This document shows, in pieces, positions 1 through 7,473 of a DNA stretch of 30,457 nt (its first letter is position 1; every line of letters begins with the position of its first letter). Origin of the DNA: Pseudomonadota bacterium (lineage in GTDB: Bacteria > Pseudomonadota > Gammaproteobacteria > Burkholderiales > Thiobacillaceae); the NCBI GenBank assembly GCA_030836725.1, contig JAUPLV010000004.1, forward strand, positions 1 through 30,457. The letters run 5' to 3'. Position numbers and translations under genes: made by a program. Below the pieces are notes generated by a model. That model was not told the DNA's origin, ran no database searches, and was given only the letters and a program-made list of their open reading frames with translations.

Positions 1-1209
1 GGTCCATTCGATGAGGTCGCGCAGGGTGACGTAGCTGCCGGCGCGCTTGGAGATCTTCACCTCCTCGCCGCCGCGCATCACGCGCACCATCGTGTGCAGC
101 AGGTAGTCGGGATAGCCCTCGGGGATACCGACATTGGCGGCCTGCAAGCCTGCGCGTACGCGGGCGATGGTGCCGTGGTGATCGGTGCCCTGGATGTTGA
201 TCGCGCGCTCGAATCCGCGCTCCCATTTGGCGATGTGATAGGCGACGTCGGGCACGAAGTAGGTGTAGGTGCCGTCGGACTTCTTCATCACGCGGTCCTT
301 GTCGTCGCCGTAGTCGGTGGTCCTGAGCCACAGCGCGCCGTCTTGCTCGTAGGTCTTGCCGGCGTCGACGAGCTTTTGCACCGTCGCCTCGACGCGGCCG
401 CTGGTGTACAGGCTCGATTCCAGATAATAGTGGTCGAAACGCACCGCGAAGGCCTTGAGGTCGAGATCCTGCTCGTGGCGCAGATAGGCCACGGCGAACT
501 GCCGGATCGAGTCGAGGTCGTCGCCGTCGCCCGACGCGGTGAACGCGCGGTCATCCGACTTCACCGTCTTCTTCGCCAGGAAATCCGCCGCGATGTCGGC
601 GATGTAGTCGCCGTTGTAGGCCGTTTCCGGCCAGGCGGCGTCTCCCGGCTTCACTCCACGTGCGCGCGCCTGGACGCTGTTGGCCAGCGTGGCGATCTGC
701 ACCCCGGCGTCGTTGTAGTAGAACTCGCGATGCACGTCCCAGCCCTGCGCCGCGTAAAGGTTGCAGATGGCGTCGCCGAGCGCGCCCTGGCGGCCGTGGC
801 CGACGTGCAGCGGGCCGGTGGGGTTGGCGGAGACGAACTCGACCAGCATCTTGTGCCCGGCGCCCGCGTCGCCGCGGCCGAATTGCACGCCCGCCGAGCG
901 GATCTGCGGCACCAGGCCGTGCCAGGCGGCGGGGGCGAGGTGGAAATTGATGAAACCGGCGCCGGCGATTTCCGCCCTGGCGATCAGCGGCGATTTCGGC
1001 AGCTCGGTCAGGATCAGTTGCGCCAGTTCGCGCGGATTCTTCTTCAGCGGCCGCGCCAGCTGCATCGCGGCATTGCTGGAAAAGTCGCCGTGGGTCGGGT
1101 TCTTCGGGCGTTCGATTTCGAGGCTCACCGCAGCGTCAGGCGCCACGGTTTCGAGGGCGGCGCCGATCAGCAGGGCGATCTGGTCTTTGAGCGGATGGGT
1201 GTTGGACAT
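1..1209 (-). CDS. argS: Arginyl-tRNA synthetase, 3' end cut by window
   Basis: Class I aminoacyl-tRNA synthetase that charges tRNA-Arg in the cytoplasm. Translation from the ATG at 1209 gives MSNTHPLKDQIALLIGAALE, followed by the ArgS N-terminal tRNA-contact domain. The HIGH-type motif is HVGHGRQ at about residues 135-141, after the family-typical run VEFVSANPTGPL. Near the window edge is VKISKRAG, the ArgS counterpart of KMSKS. The window ends after codon 403; ArgS proteins usually have 550-580 residues, so the C-terminal anticodon-binding DALR domain lies outside. No strong Shine-Dalgarno precedes the ATG, but the start agrees with the family N-terminus. It lies 80 bp downstream of priA on the same strand, so the two may be co-transcribed. 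Confidence 0.95.
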   Translation of the reverse strand, partial: MSNTHPLKDQIALLIGAALETVAPDAAVSLEIERPKNPTHGDFSSNAAMQLARPLKKNPRELAQLILTELPKSPLIARAEIAGAGFINFHLAPAAWHGLVPQIRSAGVQFGRGDAGAGHKMLVEFVSANPTGPLHVGHGRQGALGDAICNLYAAQGWDVHREFYYNDAGVQIATLANSVQARARGVKPGDAAWPETAYNGDYIADIAADFLAKKTVKSDDRAFTASGDGDDLDSIRQFAVAYLRHEQDLDLKAFAVRFDHYYLESSLYTSGRVEATVQKLVDAGKTYEQDGALWLRTTDYGDDKDRVMKKSDGTYTYFVPDVAYHIAKWERGFERAINIQGTDHHGTIARVRAGLQAANVGIPEGYPDYLLHTMVRVMRGGEEVKISKRAGSYVTLRDLIEWT

Positions 1210-1289
1210 GGTTACAAAGAGGACGAGGCGATGCGCATCCTCAGTGTTCGAATGGGTAGACCGCGATTATAAGCGCCGCGTGCGGGGCA

Positions 1290-3467
1290 TCAAAACACCA
1301 GCGGGTCGACGTCGAGCGACCAGCGCGCCACGCGCGGCCGGATGCTGTCGAGTTGCGGTCGCCAGTCGCGCACGAAGGCCTGCAGGGCCTGGCGCGAAGC
1401 CGACTGCACCAGCAGCTGGGCGCGCTCCAGATTGGCGACGCGCGCCATCGGTGCGGGGGTGGTGGCGAACACGCTGACCCCGGCTGTTTCCGGCGCCAGT
1501 TCGCCTGCGTGCTGCAAGAAGGCCAGCGCCGCGTCCATCGTGGGGGCCTCGGCGCGCAGCAGGACTTGGCGGGTATAGGGCGGCAGGTCGAGTTGCCTGC
1601 GTTCGGCCAGCAGCGCTCGCGCGTAGCCTGAATAATCGTGGCGCTGCAGGTAGCGGAACAGCGGGTGGTCGGGAAAGGCGGTCTGGATCAGCACGCGGCC
1701 GGGCTTGCCGGCGCGCCCGGCGCGTCCGGCCACCTGCATCAGCTGGGCGAACAGGCGCTCGGTGGCGCGAAAGTCGGGGCTGTAGAGGGCGCCGTCGGTA
1801 TCGAGGATCAGCGCCAGCGTCATGTTGGGGAAGTCGTGGCCCTTGGCCAGCATCTGGGTGCCGACCAGGATGTCGATTTCGCCGCCGTGCACCGCTTCAC
1901 CGAGCTCGGCCCAGGCGCGCGGGCGCATGGTGTCGCGGTCGATGCGGCGGATGCGCGCGGCGGGCAGCAGGGCGGCGAGCGTTTCCTCCAGCCGCTGGGT
2001 GCCCTGGCCGAGGGCTTTCAAGTCGGGGTTGCCGCAACTCGGGCATTCGGGCGGGATGCGCGTCTCGAATCCGCAGTGGTGGCATTTCAGCCGGTGCGGC
2101 TGGTTTGAATGCGCCTTGGCGCGGTGCAGCACCAGCCGCGCCGAGCAGCGCGGGCAGGGCGACACCCAGGCGCAACTCGGGCAGTACAGCGCCGGGGCGT
2201 AGCCGCGCCGGTTGAGGAACACCAGGCTTTGTTCTCCGCGCGCCAGGGTCTCGGTCAGCGCCTGCACCGCGGGGCGGGTGAGGCCGTTATCAAGCGGAAT
2301 GTGCTTGAGGTCGACTAGTTCGATCGCCGGCAGTTGCGCCTGGCTGATGGCGCGCTGCTTCAGTTCGATCAGCCGGTAGCGCCCGTTCAGGGCCTGCGCA
2401 TAGCTTTCCAGGGATGGGGTGGCGGAGCCGAGCACCACCGGCACGCCGCGCTGCTGGCCGCGCGCGATGGCGACGTCGCGCGCCGAATAGCGCAGGCTGT
2501 CCTGCTGCTTGAACGAGGCGTCGTGTTCCTCGTCGACCACGATCAGACCCAGCCGCGGCAGCGGCGCGAACACCGACAGGCGGGTACCGAGCAGCACGTC
2601 GCAGTCGGGCGCGGCGAGCCAGTTCTCGGCGCGCTCCTTTTCGCCCAGGCCGCTGTGCAGGGTGGTGAAGCGGCGACCGGGGAAGCGGCGGCGGAAGTGC
2701 TGCTCCAGTTGCGGGGTCAGCGCAATTTCCGGGATCAGCACCAGCGCCTGCAGGCCGCGCGCCAGGACTGCGTCGATCAGGCGCAGGTACAGCTCGGTCT
2801 TGCCGCTGCCGGTGACGCCGTGGATCAGGTGCACTCCGAATTGCCCAAGCGCGGGCAGCAGGGCATCAAGCGCGGCCTGCTGCTCGGCGGTGGCGGGGGG
2901 GGATTCGGCCGTTCGCGGCGCATCGGCTGCTGGGGGCGGAACGCTCGACCATGCGGCCCACCCGGCCGCCACCAGTGCGGCGGCGTGGCGGCTTTGCTTC
3001 CGCGCGCGCAGGTTTTCGCGCGAATGCGGCGTCGTCCGCAGGGCGTCGAGCAGGGCGCGCAGCGCCCGGGCGCGGGCGGGGGGGGCGGCCATCCGCCCGG
3101 CCTCGGTCACCGCCAGCCAGGGTCTGTCCGTGACAAACGGCGAGGCGTTTTTCAGGCGCGGCGGCAACGAGGCGAGCAGGATTGCGCCCAGCGGATAGTG
3201 GTAATAGTCGGCGCAAAACCGCGCCAGGCGGAGGATGTCGGGGGACAGGGCGGGGCGGTCGTCCAGGACGCGGATGACATCGCGCAGCTTGTCGGTCTGG
3301 ACGCTGCTTTCCGTTGGCTGGCCCAGCGCGACGCCGACCTGGAGGGTGCGGCCGAAGGGAACCTCGATCAGGCTGCCCGGCTGCACGGCGCCGAGGCCAT
3401 CCGGCAGGCGATAGTCGAACAGCCGGTGGAGCGGCGTGTCGAGCGCGACCTGGAGGATGGGCGGCAT
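1290..3467 (-). CDS. priA: Primosomal protein N' (PriA helicase)
   Basis: Superfamily 2 3'-to-5' DNA helicase that reloads the replisome at stalled forks. The 725 residues match the usual length. Residues 1-100 form the PriA 3'-DNA-binding domain. Walker A is GVTGSGKT at 217-224 and the DEAH-type box is DEEH at 312-315. GSATPS at about 348-353 is helicase motif III. Eight zinc-binding cysteines sit at about 429, 432, 438, 441, 462, 465, 475 and 478. GRAGRAGKPGR further on is the motif VI region. The ATG at 3467 gives the normal N-terminus MPPILQVALDTPL. The upstream region carries an inverted pair of DnaA-box-like sequences, listed separately. Confidence 0.97.
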   Translation of the reverse strand: MPPILQVALDTPLHRLFDYRLPDGLGAVQPGSLIEVPFGRTLQVGVALGQPTESSVQTDKLRDVIRVLDDRPALSPDILRLARFCADYYHYPLGAILLASLPPRLKNASPFVTDRPWLAVTEAGRMAAPPARARALRALLDALRTTPHSRENLRARKQSRHAAALVAAGWAAWSSVPPPAADAPRTAESPPATAEQQAALDALLPALGQFGVHLIHGVTGSGKTELYLRLIDAVLARGLQALVLIPEIALTPQLEQHFRRRFPGRRFTTLHSGLGEKERAENWLAAPDCDVLLGTRLSVFAPLPRLGLIVVDEEHDASFKQQDSLRYSARDVAIARGQQRGVPVVLGSATPSLESYAQALNGRYRLIELKQRAISQAQLPAIELVDLKHIPLDNGLTRPAVQALTETLARGEQSLVFLNRRGYAPALYCPSCAWVSPCPRCSARLVLHRAKAHSNQPHRLKCHHCGFETRIPPECPSCGNPDLKALGQGTQRLEETLAALLPAARIRRIDRDTMRPRAWAELGEAVHGGEIDILVGTQMLAKGHDFPNMTLALILDTDGALYSPDFRATERLFAQLMQVAGRAGRAGKPGRVLIQTAFPDHPLFRYLQRHDYSGYARALLAERRQLDLPPYTRQVLLRAEAPTMDAALAFLQHAGELAPETAGVSVFATTPAPMARVANLERAQLLVQSASRQALQAFVRDWRPQLDSIRPRVARWSLDVDPLVF

Positions 3468-3541
3468 GGGTGAGCTGAAAATGTTGTCCGAAGGTCTGGG
3501 AAAGATGTACTAACCCGCTGTTGAATAAGGCTTATTTGGCA

Positions 3542-3564
3542 TTATCCACGCAAGCTGTGGATAA
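3542..3564. promoter_or_regulatory. Inverted pair of DnaA-box-like sites
   Basis: The plus strand reads TTATCCACG at 3542-3550 (8 of 9 matches to TTATCCACA) and TGTGGATAA at 3556-3564, which is a perfect DnaA box on the minus strand. The arms TTATCCAC and GTGGATAA form an 8-bp inverted repeat around a 7-bp centre. The pair lies about 75-100 bp upstream of priA, a replication-restart gene, so DnaA control of priA is a reasonable inference. Confidence 0.55.
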
Positions 3565-3764
3565 TTGTGTGAGTGATTTGTGTTGACAGCCCCAAATAGC
3601 CCGTATTCACGCGGATGCTCATTACTGGCTAAAAAGTATGCAGTTAGCCAATCTTATGTTTTTCAATGACTTGCGAACAATGCCGGGCTGTCAAGCGATT
3701 GGCGCAAAAAAAGCTCCACTGCGCCAGAAGTGTGCATAAGTCAATGCTTCTTTAGCCGGTTTCA

Positions 3765-3798
3765 AAGGGCTTGCGCACCATTGGGCGCGCAAGCCCTT
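3765..3798 (-). terminator. Hairpin terminator after the Tim44-like gene
   Basis: A 12-bp perfect stem, AAGGGCTTGCGC at 3765-3776 with its complement at 3787-3798, encloses a 10-nt loop. It begins 13 bp beyond the stop codon of the Tim44-like gene. The T-tract on the minus strand is short, so termination may be moderate. Confidence 0.65.
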
Positions 3799-3811
3799 GT
3801 TTGTTTTCGAT

Positions 3812-4639
3812 TTATTGTTGCTGGATTCCCGAGATCACCCAGCCGCCCTGGCCGTTGGCCGGCTTGGTGAGGTGCCAGATTTCATCGATTGGTTGCGCGT
3901 CCTGATCGCTGGATTCGCGCACCAGGCCGGTGAAGCGTACGCTGACCACGTGGCGATTGTCCTCGTCGGCCGCTTCCAGCACCTCGGCATCGAGCGTCAT
4001 CACGTCGGTCGTCTGGGCGGTTTCGCCGCGTTCGGCCAGTTGCATCCGGATTTCGGCGAACACTTCGGGCGACGTGAACGCGCGCAGATCGTCCAGGTTG
4101 CCGGCGTCGAACGCAGCCTGCAGGCGGATGAAGTTGAGCTTGGCCTCGCGCGCGAAGGCGTCGGCGTCGAAGCCGGGCGGGAAGGGGCTGGTGGCCGTGT
4201 GGCTGCCGCCCGATGCGGCGTGGCTCGGCTCAAATGCGGCCGGCGCGGACATGCCGGCGTACTGCATCGCGGGTGCCGGGGAAGGCGCATTGCGCCGCAT
4301 GAAGAAGCGGAACAGCATGAAAGCGGCCATCGCCAGGAGCGCCAGCATCATGAAGTTGGCCATCCCCTCGCCCATGCCCAGGTGCGAGAACAGCGCGGCC
4401 AGTCCCAGGCCCGCGGCCAGACCGGCAATCGGGCCCATCCAGGAATTCTTCTTCGGCGCGGTCGCCGGGGCCGCGGCCGGCTGCTGGCGCTGCGGTGCGG
4501 GCGCGGCGTCCTGCCTGGCGGGCGCGCTACGCTGCATGCCGAAGGACTTGCCGCCGCCCATGCGTCTGGCTTCGGCATCCTGCATGACAAAACCGAAGCT
4601 GATGAAAACGGCGAAAAGGCTGATCAAAAAACGTTTCAT
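3812..4639 (-). CDS. Tim44-like domain membrane protein
   Basis: A 275-residue protein of the bacterial Tim44-like (TIM44/MRPL45) family, whose exact role is not settled. The N-terminus MKRFLISLFAVFISFGFVMQ is a signal peptide or first membrane segment ending near DAEARRMGGGKSFG. A low-complexity Pro/Ala/Gln linker follows. Two hydrophobic segments lie at about residues 67-85 (IAGLAAGLGLAALF) and 90-110 (MMLALLAMAAFMLFRFFMRR). The C-terminal half, from FDADAFAREAKLNFIRLQAA to EIWHLTKP, is the Tim44-like fold. The ATG at 4639 is preceded by AGGATTCACC; longer forms starting further upstream would run into hemE. It follows hemE by 67 bp and is probably in its transcription unit. Confidence 0.85.
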   Translation of the reverse strand: MKRFLISLFAVFISFGFVMQDAEARRMGGGKSFGMQRSAPARQDAAPAPQRQQPAAAPATAPKKNSWMGPIAGLAAGLGLAALFSHLGMGEGMANFMMLALLAMAAFMLFRFFMRRNAPSPAPAMQYAGMSAPAAFEPSHAASGGSHTATSPFPPGFDADAFAREAKLNFIRLQAAFDAGNLDDLRAFTSPEVFAEIRMQLAERGETAQTTDVMTLDAEVLEAADEDNRHVVSVRFTGLVRESSDQDAQPIDEIWHLTKPANGQGGWVISGIQQQ

Positions 4640-4706
4640 GGTGAATCCTGGTAAATAAAGGCTGGTTGCTGGACAGGCCCGCGTAAAGGTTCGTTCCCGG
4701 ACGCTT

Positions 4707-5786
4707 TTATGCGGAAGCAGGCGCGGCGCGCACGGCGCGGCTGCGGCTGTGCACCGTCTCGACCAGCACGCCGACCTTGTCCGGGTCGGTGTATTGCGAA
4801 ATGCCGTGGCCGAGGTTGAACACGTGGCCGGGGTGGTTGCCATAGCTGTCGATGATGCGCGTGGCTTCGGCGCGGATGCTTTCCGGCGTGCCGTGCAGGG
4901 CAGAGGGGTCGAGGTTGCCCTGCAGCGCCACCTGGCCGCCGACGCGGCGGCGGGCTTCGCCGATGTCGACCGTCCAGTCCAGGCCCACGGCGTCGGCACC
5001 GATGCCGGCCATGGACTCCAGCCAGTTGCCGCCGCCCTTGGTGAAGATGATGCTGGGCACGCGGCGGCCTTCGCGTTCCTTGATCAGGCCGGCGACGATG
5101 CGCTCCATGTAGTCGAGCGAGAACTCCTTGTAGGTGTGCGGGGAGAGGCTGCCGCCCCAGGAATCGAAAATCATCACCGCCTGGGCGCCGGCCTCGATCT
5201 GCGCGTTGAGGTAGTCGATCACCGCCCGCGTGGTCACTTCGAGGATGCGGTGCAAGAGGTCGGGGCGGCTGTACAGCATGGTCTTGATGTGGCGGTAGTC
5301 GTCCGAGCCGGAGCCCTCGACCATGTAGCAGGCCAGCGTGTAGGGGCTGCCGGAAAAGCCGATCAGCGGTACCGAGCCGTCGAGCGCGCGGCGGATCGAG
5401 CGTACCGCGTCCATCACGTAACCCAGCTTGTCGTTGGGATCGGGCGCCGACAGGTCGCGGATTTCCCATTCGTCGCGCAGCGGGCGTTCGAAGCGCGGGC
5501 CTTCGCCCTGGGAGAAATACAGGCCGAGGCCCATCGCGTCGGGCACGGTGAGGATGTCGGAAAACAGGATGGCGGCGTCGAGCGGATAGCGTGCCAGCGG
5601 CTGCAGCGTTACTTCGGTGGCCAGATCGGGGGTCTTGCACAGGGTCAGGAAATCGCCGGCGCGGGCGCGGGTGGCGTTGTATTCGGGCAGATAGCGGCCG
5701 GCCTGGCGCATCAGCCACAGCGGTGTGTAGTCGGTCGGCTGGCGCATCAGCGCGCGCAGGAAGGTGTCGTTTTTCAGGGCGGACAT
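4707..5786 (-). CDS. hemE: Uroporphyrinogen decarboxylase
   Basis: Cytoplasmic heme-pathway enzyme that removes four carboxyl groups from uroporphyrinogen III to give coproporphyrinogen III. Its 359 residues match the family length. Both family signatures are present: MRQAGRYLPEYN near residue 26 and GFSGSPYTLACYMVEG near residue 140. The start MSALKNDTFLRALMRQP is the typical HemE N-terminus, so the ATG at 5786 is well supported. No Shine-Dalgarno is visible: the start codon is 6 nt after a 12-bp-stem hairpin (5793-5840), listed separately. The Tim44-like gene follows on the same strand. Confidence 0.97.
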   Translation of the reverse strand: MSALKNDTFLRALMRQPTDYTPLWLMRQAGRYLPEYNATRARAGDFLTLCKTPDLATEVTLQPLARYPLDAAILFSDILTVPDAMGLGLYFSQGEGPRFERPLRDEWEIRDLSAPDPNDKLGYVMDAVRSIRRALDGSVPLIGFSGSPYTLACYMVEGSGSDDYRHIKTMLYSRPDLLHRILEVTTRAVIDYLNAQIEAGAQAVMIFDSWGGSLSPHTYKEFSLDYMERIVAGLIKEREGRRVPSIIFTKGGGNWLESMAGIGADAVGLDWTVDIGEARRRVGGQVALQGNLDPSALHGTPESIRAEATRIIDSYGNHPGHVFNLGHGISQYTDPDKVGVLVETVHSRSRAVRAAPASA

Positions 5787-5792
5787 AAATAT

Positions 5793-5840
5793 AGGCCGGA
5801 ACGCAAAGCCCGCATTCTAGCAGGCTTGGCGTTCCGGCCT
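5793..5840 (-). terminator. Long hairpin between glycine-zipper gene and hemE
   Basis: A perfect 12-bp stem, AGGCCGGAACGC at 5793-5804 and GCGTTCCGGCCT at 5829-5840, encloses a second stem AAGCC/GGCTT (5806-5810 with 5823-5827). It lies 18 bp past the stop codon of the glycine-zipper gene, so it may be its terminator, though only a short AT-rich stretch follows. It ends 6 nt before the hemE start codon and could instead affect hemE translation. Confidence 0.5.
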
Positions 5841-5858
5841 TGCGGCGGGATACGGGAA

Positions 5859-6452
5859 TCAGCCGCGGCGGAAGGTCCACTCCCCGCGTCCGGTCGGGCA
5901 GGCCAGCACATCGTGTGGCTTGCGGCCGTCGACCACCAGGGTGGCGTTGCGGCAGCCATCGCGCGCATCGCCCTGCGGAGTGAAGCGGTAATGGTGGCCG
6001 TCATTGCGCCATTCGACCGGTATGCCGGGGCGGCCCAGTTCCAGCGCATGACCCATGCAGGCGCGATCGCGGTCGTCCATGCTGTCGCCGATGGCGTGCC
6101 CCAGCACCGCGCCGAGCACGCCGCCGATCACCATGCCGACGACGCGATCCTCGCGGCCGGCGATCCGCCCACCGATGGCCGCGCCGGTTACGCCGCCGAT
6201 CACCGCACCGATTTCGTCGCGGTTGCAGCGGCCGGAAGAAATGCCGTAGTCCTGCACATAAACCACGCCGCTCTTGCCCTGGTATTGCCCGCTCTTGTTG
6301 TCCTTGTCGTCGCTCTTGTTCTTCTTCTCCTTTTTGTCGTTTTTGTAATAGCCATGGGCGGGGGCATGGCCGGGGGCATGGCCGGGCGGATCCGCAAGCG
6401 CCGGACCCGCGCCCAGCGTCGCGGCGACTGCGATGATCATGGGAAACTTCAT
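5859..6452 (-). CDS. Secreted glycine-zipper (2TM) protein
   Basis: A 197-residue envelope protein. Residues 1-20 (MKFPMIIAVAATLGAGPALA) are a signal peptide with an ALA cleavage site. A charged, Lys/Asp-rich linker covers about residues 36-56. Residues 80-123 hold the glycine-zipper pair (IGAVIGGVTGAAIGGRIAG and VVGMVIGGVLGAVLGHAIG) that defines the 17-kDa surface antigen / glycine-zipper 2TM type. The C-terminal part has Trp and Cys residues (about C132, C167, C185) and might form a small disulfide-bonded domain. A good Shine-Dalgarno (GAAGGAG) precedes the ATG at 6452, which decides against a longer form. The gene lies 76 bp after the small secreted protein gene, possibly in one unit. Function unknown; such proteins are often envelope-associated. 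Confidence 0.8.
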   Translation of the reverse strand: MKFPMIIAVAATLGAGPALADPPGHAPGHAPAHGYYKNDKKEKKNKSDDKDNKSGQYQGKSGVVYVQDYGISSGRCNRDEIGAVIGGVTGAAIGGRIAGREDRVVGMVIGGVLGAVLGHAIGDSMDDRDRACMGHALELGRPGIPVEWRNDGHHYRFTPQGDARDGCRNATLVVDGRKPHDVLACPTGRGEWTFRRG

Positions 6453-6528
6453 CGATTGCTCTCCTTCGGAATGGAATGTTTTTAACGGGACCGAACCGGG
6501 CCGACTGAAGGCGCGGTCCGGCTGCTGC

Positions 6529-6990
6529 TCAATAGCGCCAGGGCGTGTCGTAGGCGTAATGCGCCGGGCGGTCGCGCATGGCCAGCCTGATCCGATGGCC
6601 GGAGGCATCCAGAGCCCGGTCCAGCTTCTGGAATTCTGCCTGGGTCATCAGGCCATCGGCCAAAAAACGGCGCTCCATGGCCCGGACTTCCTTCAGTTCG
6701 CGCATCAGGCTACGGAATTCACCGCGGCCCAGGCGATGGTTCCGCATGCTGTCCACGCTACGCTCTTCCTGGCTGGCCTGGCGAGCATCGATGATCCGGG
6801 CCAGGCGCCTGCTTTCAAGCAGCGCATGGGGCGGCACATGGCCCGGTGAGGCGTTGTCCCAGGAGCGATCCTGGTACGGGTAGGCGCTGCGGTCTTCGGG
6901 CCCATGGCTCGCCTGCGCGCCGGCGGTGGCGAAAAACAGGGTGGACAGTGCAATGACGCCGAGTGTGGTTTTGGTGAAATGGCTTTTCAT
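6529..6990 (-). CDS. Small secreted protein, unknown function
   Basis: A 153-residue protein with a clear signal peptide (residues 1 to about 27, cut near AGAQA-SHG). The mature part is rich in Arg and Glu and predicted helical (RRLARIIDARQASQEERSVD, then FRSLMRELKEVRAMERRFLA). The middle, with LGRGEFRSLMRELKEVRAMERRFLADGLMTQAEFQKLDRAL, resembles short helical repeats seen in other periplasmic proteins; I recognise no named family. The ATG at 6990 has an AGGAG Shine-Dalgarno 6-7 nt upstream. About 100 bp upstream are three GTTAC repeats spaced 10 bp apart, suggesting control by a response regulator. The glycine-zipper gene follows on the same strand. Confidence 0.7.
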   Translation of the reverse strand: MKSHFTKTTLGVIALSTLFFATAGAQASHGPEDRSAYPYQDRSWDNASPGHVPPHALLESRRLARIIDARQASQEERSVDSMRNHRLGRGEFRSLMRELKEVRAMERRFLADGLMTQAEFQKLDRALDASGHRIRLAMRDRPAHYAYDTPWRY

Positions 6991-7089
6991 GATGAGGCTC
7001 CTGTTTGGTTGTTTGCGTCGCCGTCGATCCATTTCGCCAGCGGACAACTGCACTCTGGGCGCGCCGTGTAAGCGGCGTGTTTGGGGCGG

Positions 7090-7114
7090 GTAACGAGGTG
7101 TAACGCAATGTAAC
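7090..7114 (-). promoter_or_regulatory. Three GTTAC direct repeats, 10-bp period
   Basis: On the minus strand GTTAC occurs three times, at 7110-7114, 7100-7104 and 7090-7094, each separated by exactly 5 bp. One repeat per helical turn is the usual layout of OmpR/PhoB-family operators. A weak -10-like TTACAC lies 18 bp downstream of the last repeat. The array points at the secreted-protein gene starting at 6990. Confidence 0.5.
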
Positions 7115-7176
7115 CATGTCCGGGGCGTGCCGTTGCGGCAAAGCCCCGCCGCTACTTGCAGTAGGAGCGCCATGCA

Positions 7177-7420
7177 TTAATCCTAAAAACCGCAGTTGAC
7201 CGCTCATCACCTCAATGGAAGCCGCGTGAATACTGTGTTTTCTGCCTTCGTGCACGGTCACCTTTTGGGTGACACCGCTACGCACCCGCTGGCACGCCTG
7301 GTCGCGCGCCTGCCTTTGTCGCTCCTCCTTGCAGGCCCCGGCCTGCGGCGTCGTCGCTTCGCGGCAGACACGCGACCAGACGCACCATCGGACGCGTCCA
7401 ACTGCGGTTTCTAGGTTAAT
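7177..7420. mobile_element. MITE-like element with 17-bp TIRs and TTAAT direct repeats
   Basis: The left end CCTAAAAACCGCAGTTG (7182-7198) is repeated in inverted form at 7399-7415, with 16 of 17 bases matching. TTAAT lies directly outside both ends (7177-7181 and 7416-7420), as expected of a 5-bp target-site duplication. The 234-bp body has no ORF of note but strong secondary structure: GTCACC/GGTGAC at 7257-7273, a 15-bp arm pair with two mismatches at 7300-7314 and 7363-7377, and inside it GCAGGC/GCCTGC at 7331-7346. This fits a non-autonomous miniature inverted-repeat transposable element; the parent transposase is not in the window. Confidence 0.7.
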
Positions 7421-7473
7421 AGGTTAGAATTTTCGGCTTTTCTAAATCGCCCCCGCATCCTCAGGAGACTTCG

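Larger units (their letters stand above)
3468..3811. other. Intergenic region before priA
   Basis: This 344-bp stretch has no convincing gene and is more AT-rich than its surroundings. It holds the DnaA-box-like inverted pair (3542-3564), a 7-bp stem-loop TGGCTAA/TTAGCCA (3626-3650), and the terminator hairpin of the Tim44-like gene (3765-3798). A TTGACA hexamer on the plus strand at 3583-3588 has no good -10 partner. Confidence 0.6.
6991..7473. other. Divergent intergenic region with operator and MITE-like element
   Basis: This 483-bp gap separates the small secreted protein gene (minus) from the porin gene (plus). No gene is supported. It contains the triple GTTAC repeat at 7090-7114 and the 234-bp inverted-repeat element at 7182-7415, both listed separately. 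Only 53 bp remain between the element's right direct repeat and the porin start codon. Confidence 0.7.

Noticed and set aside
94..1272. 392-codon open frame on the plus strand
   Set aside because: Antisense to argS; the minus strand carries the ArgS motifs throughout.
4749..6485. 578-codon open frame on the plus strand
   Set aside because: It is antisense to hemE and the glycine-zipper gene, both well supported, and has no recognisable domain.
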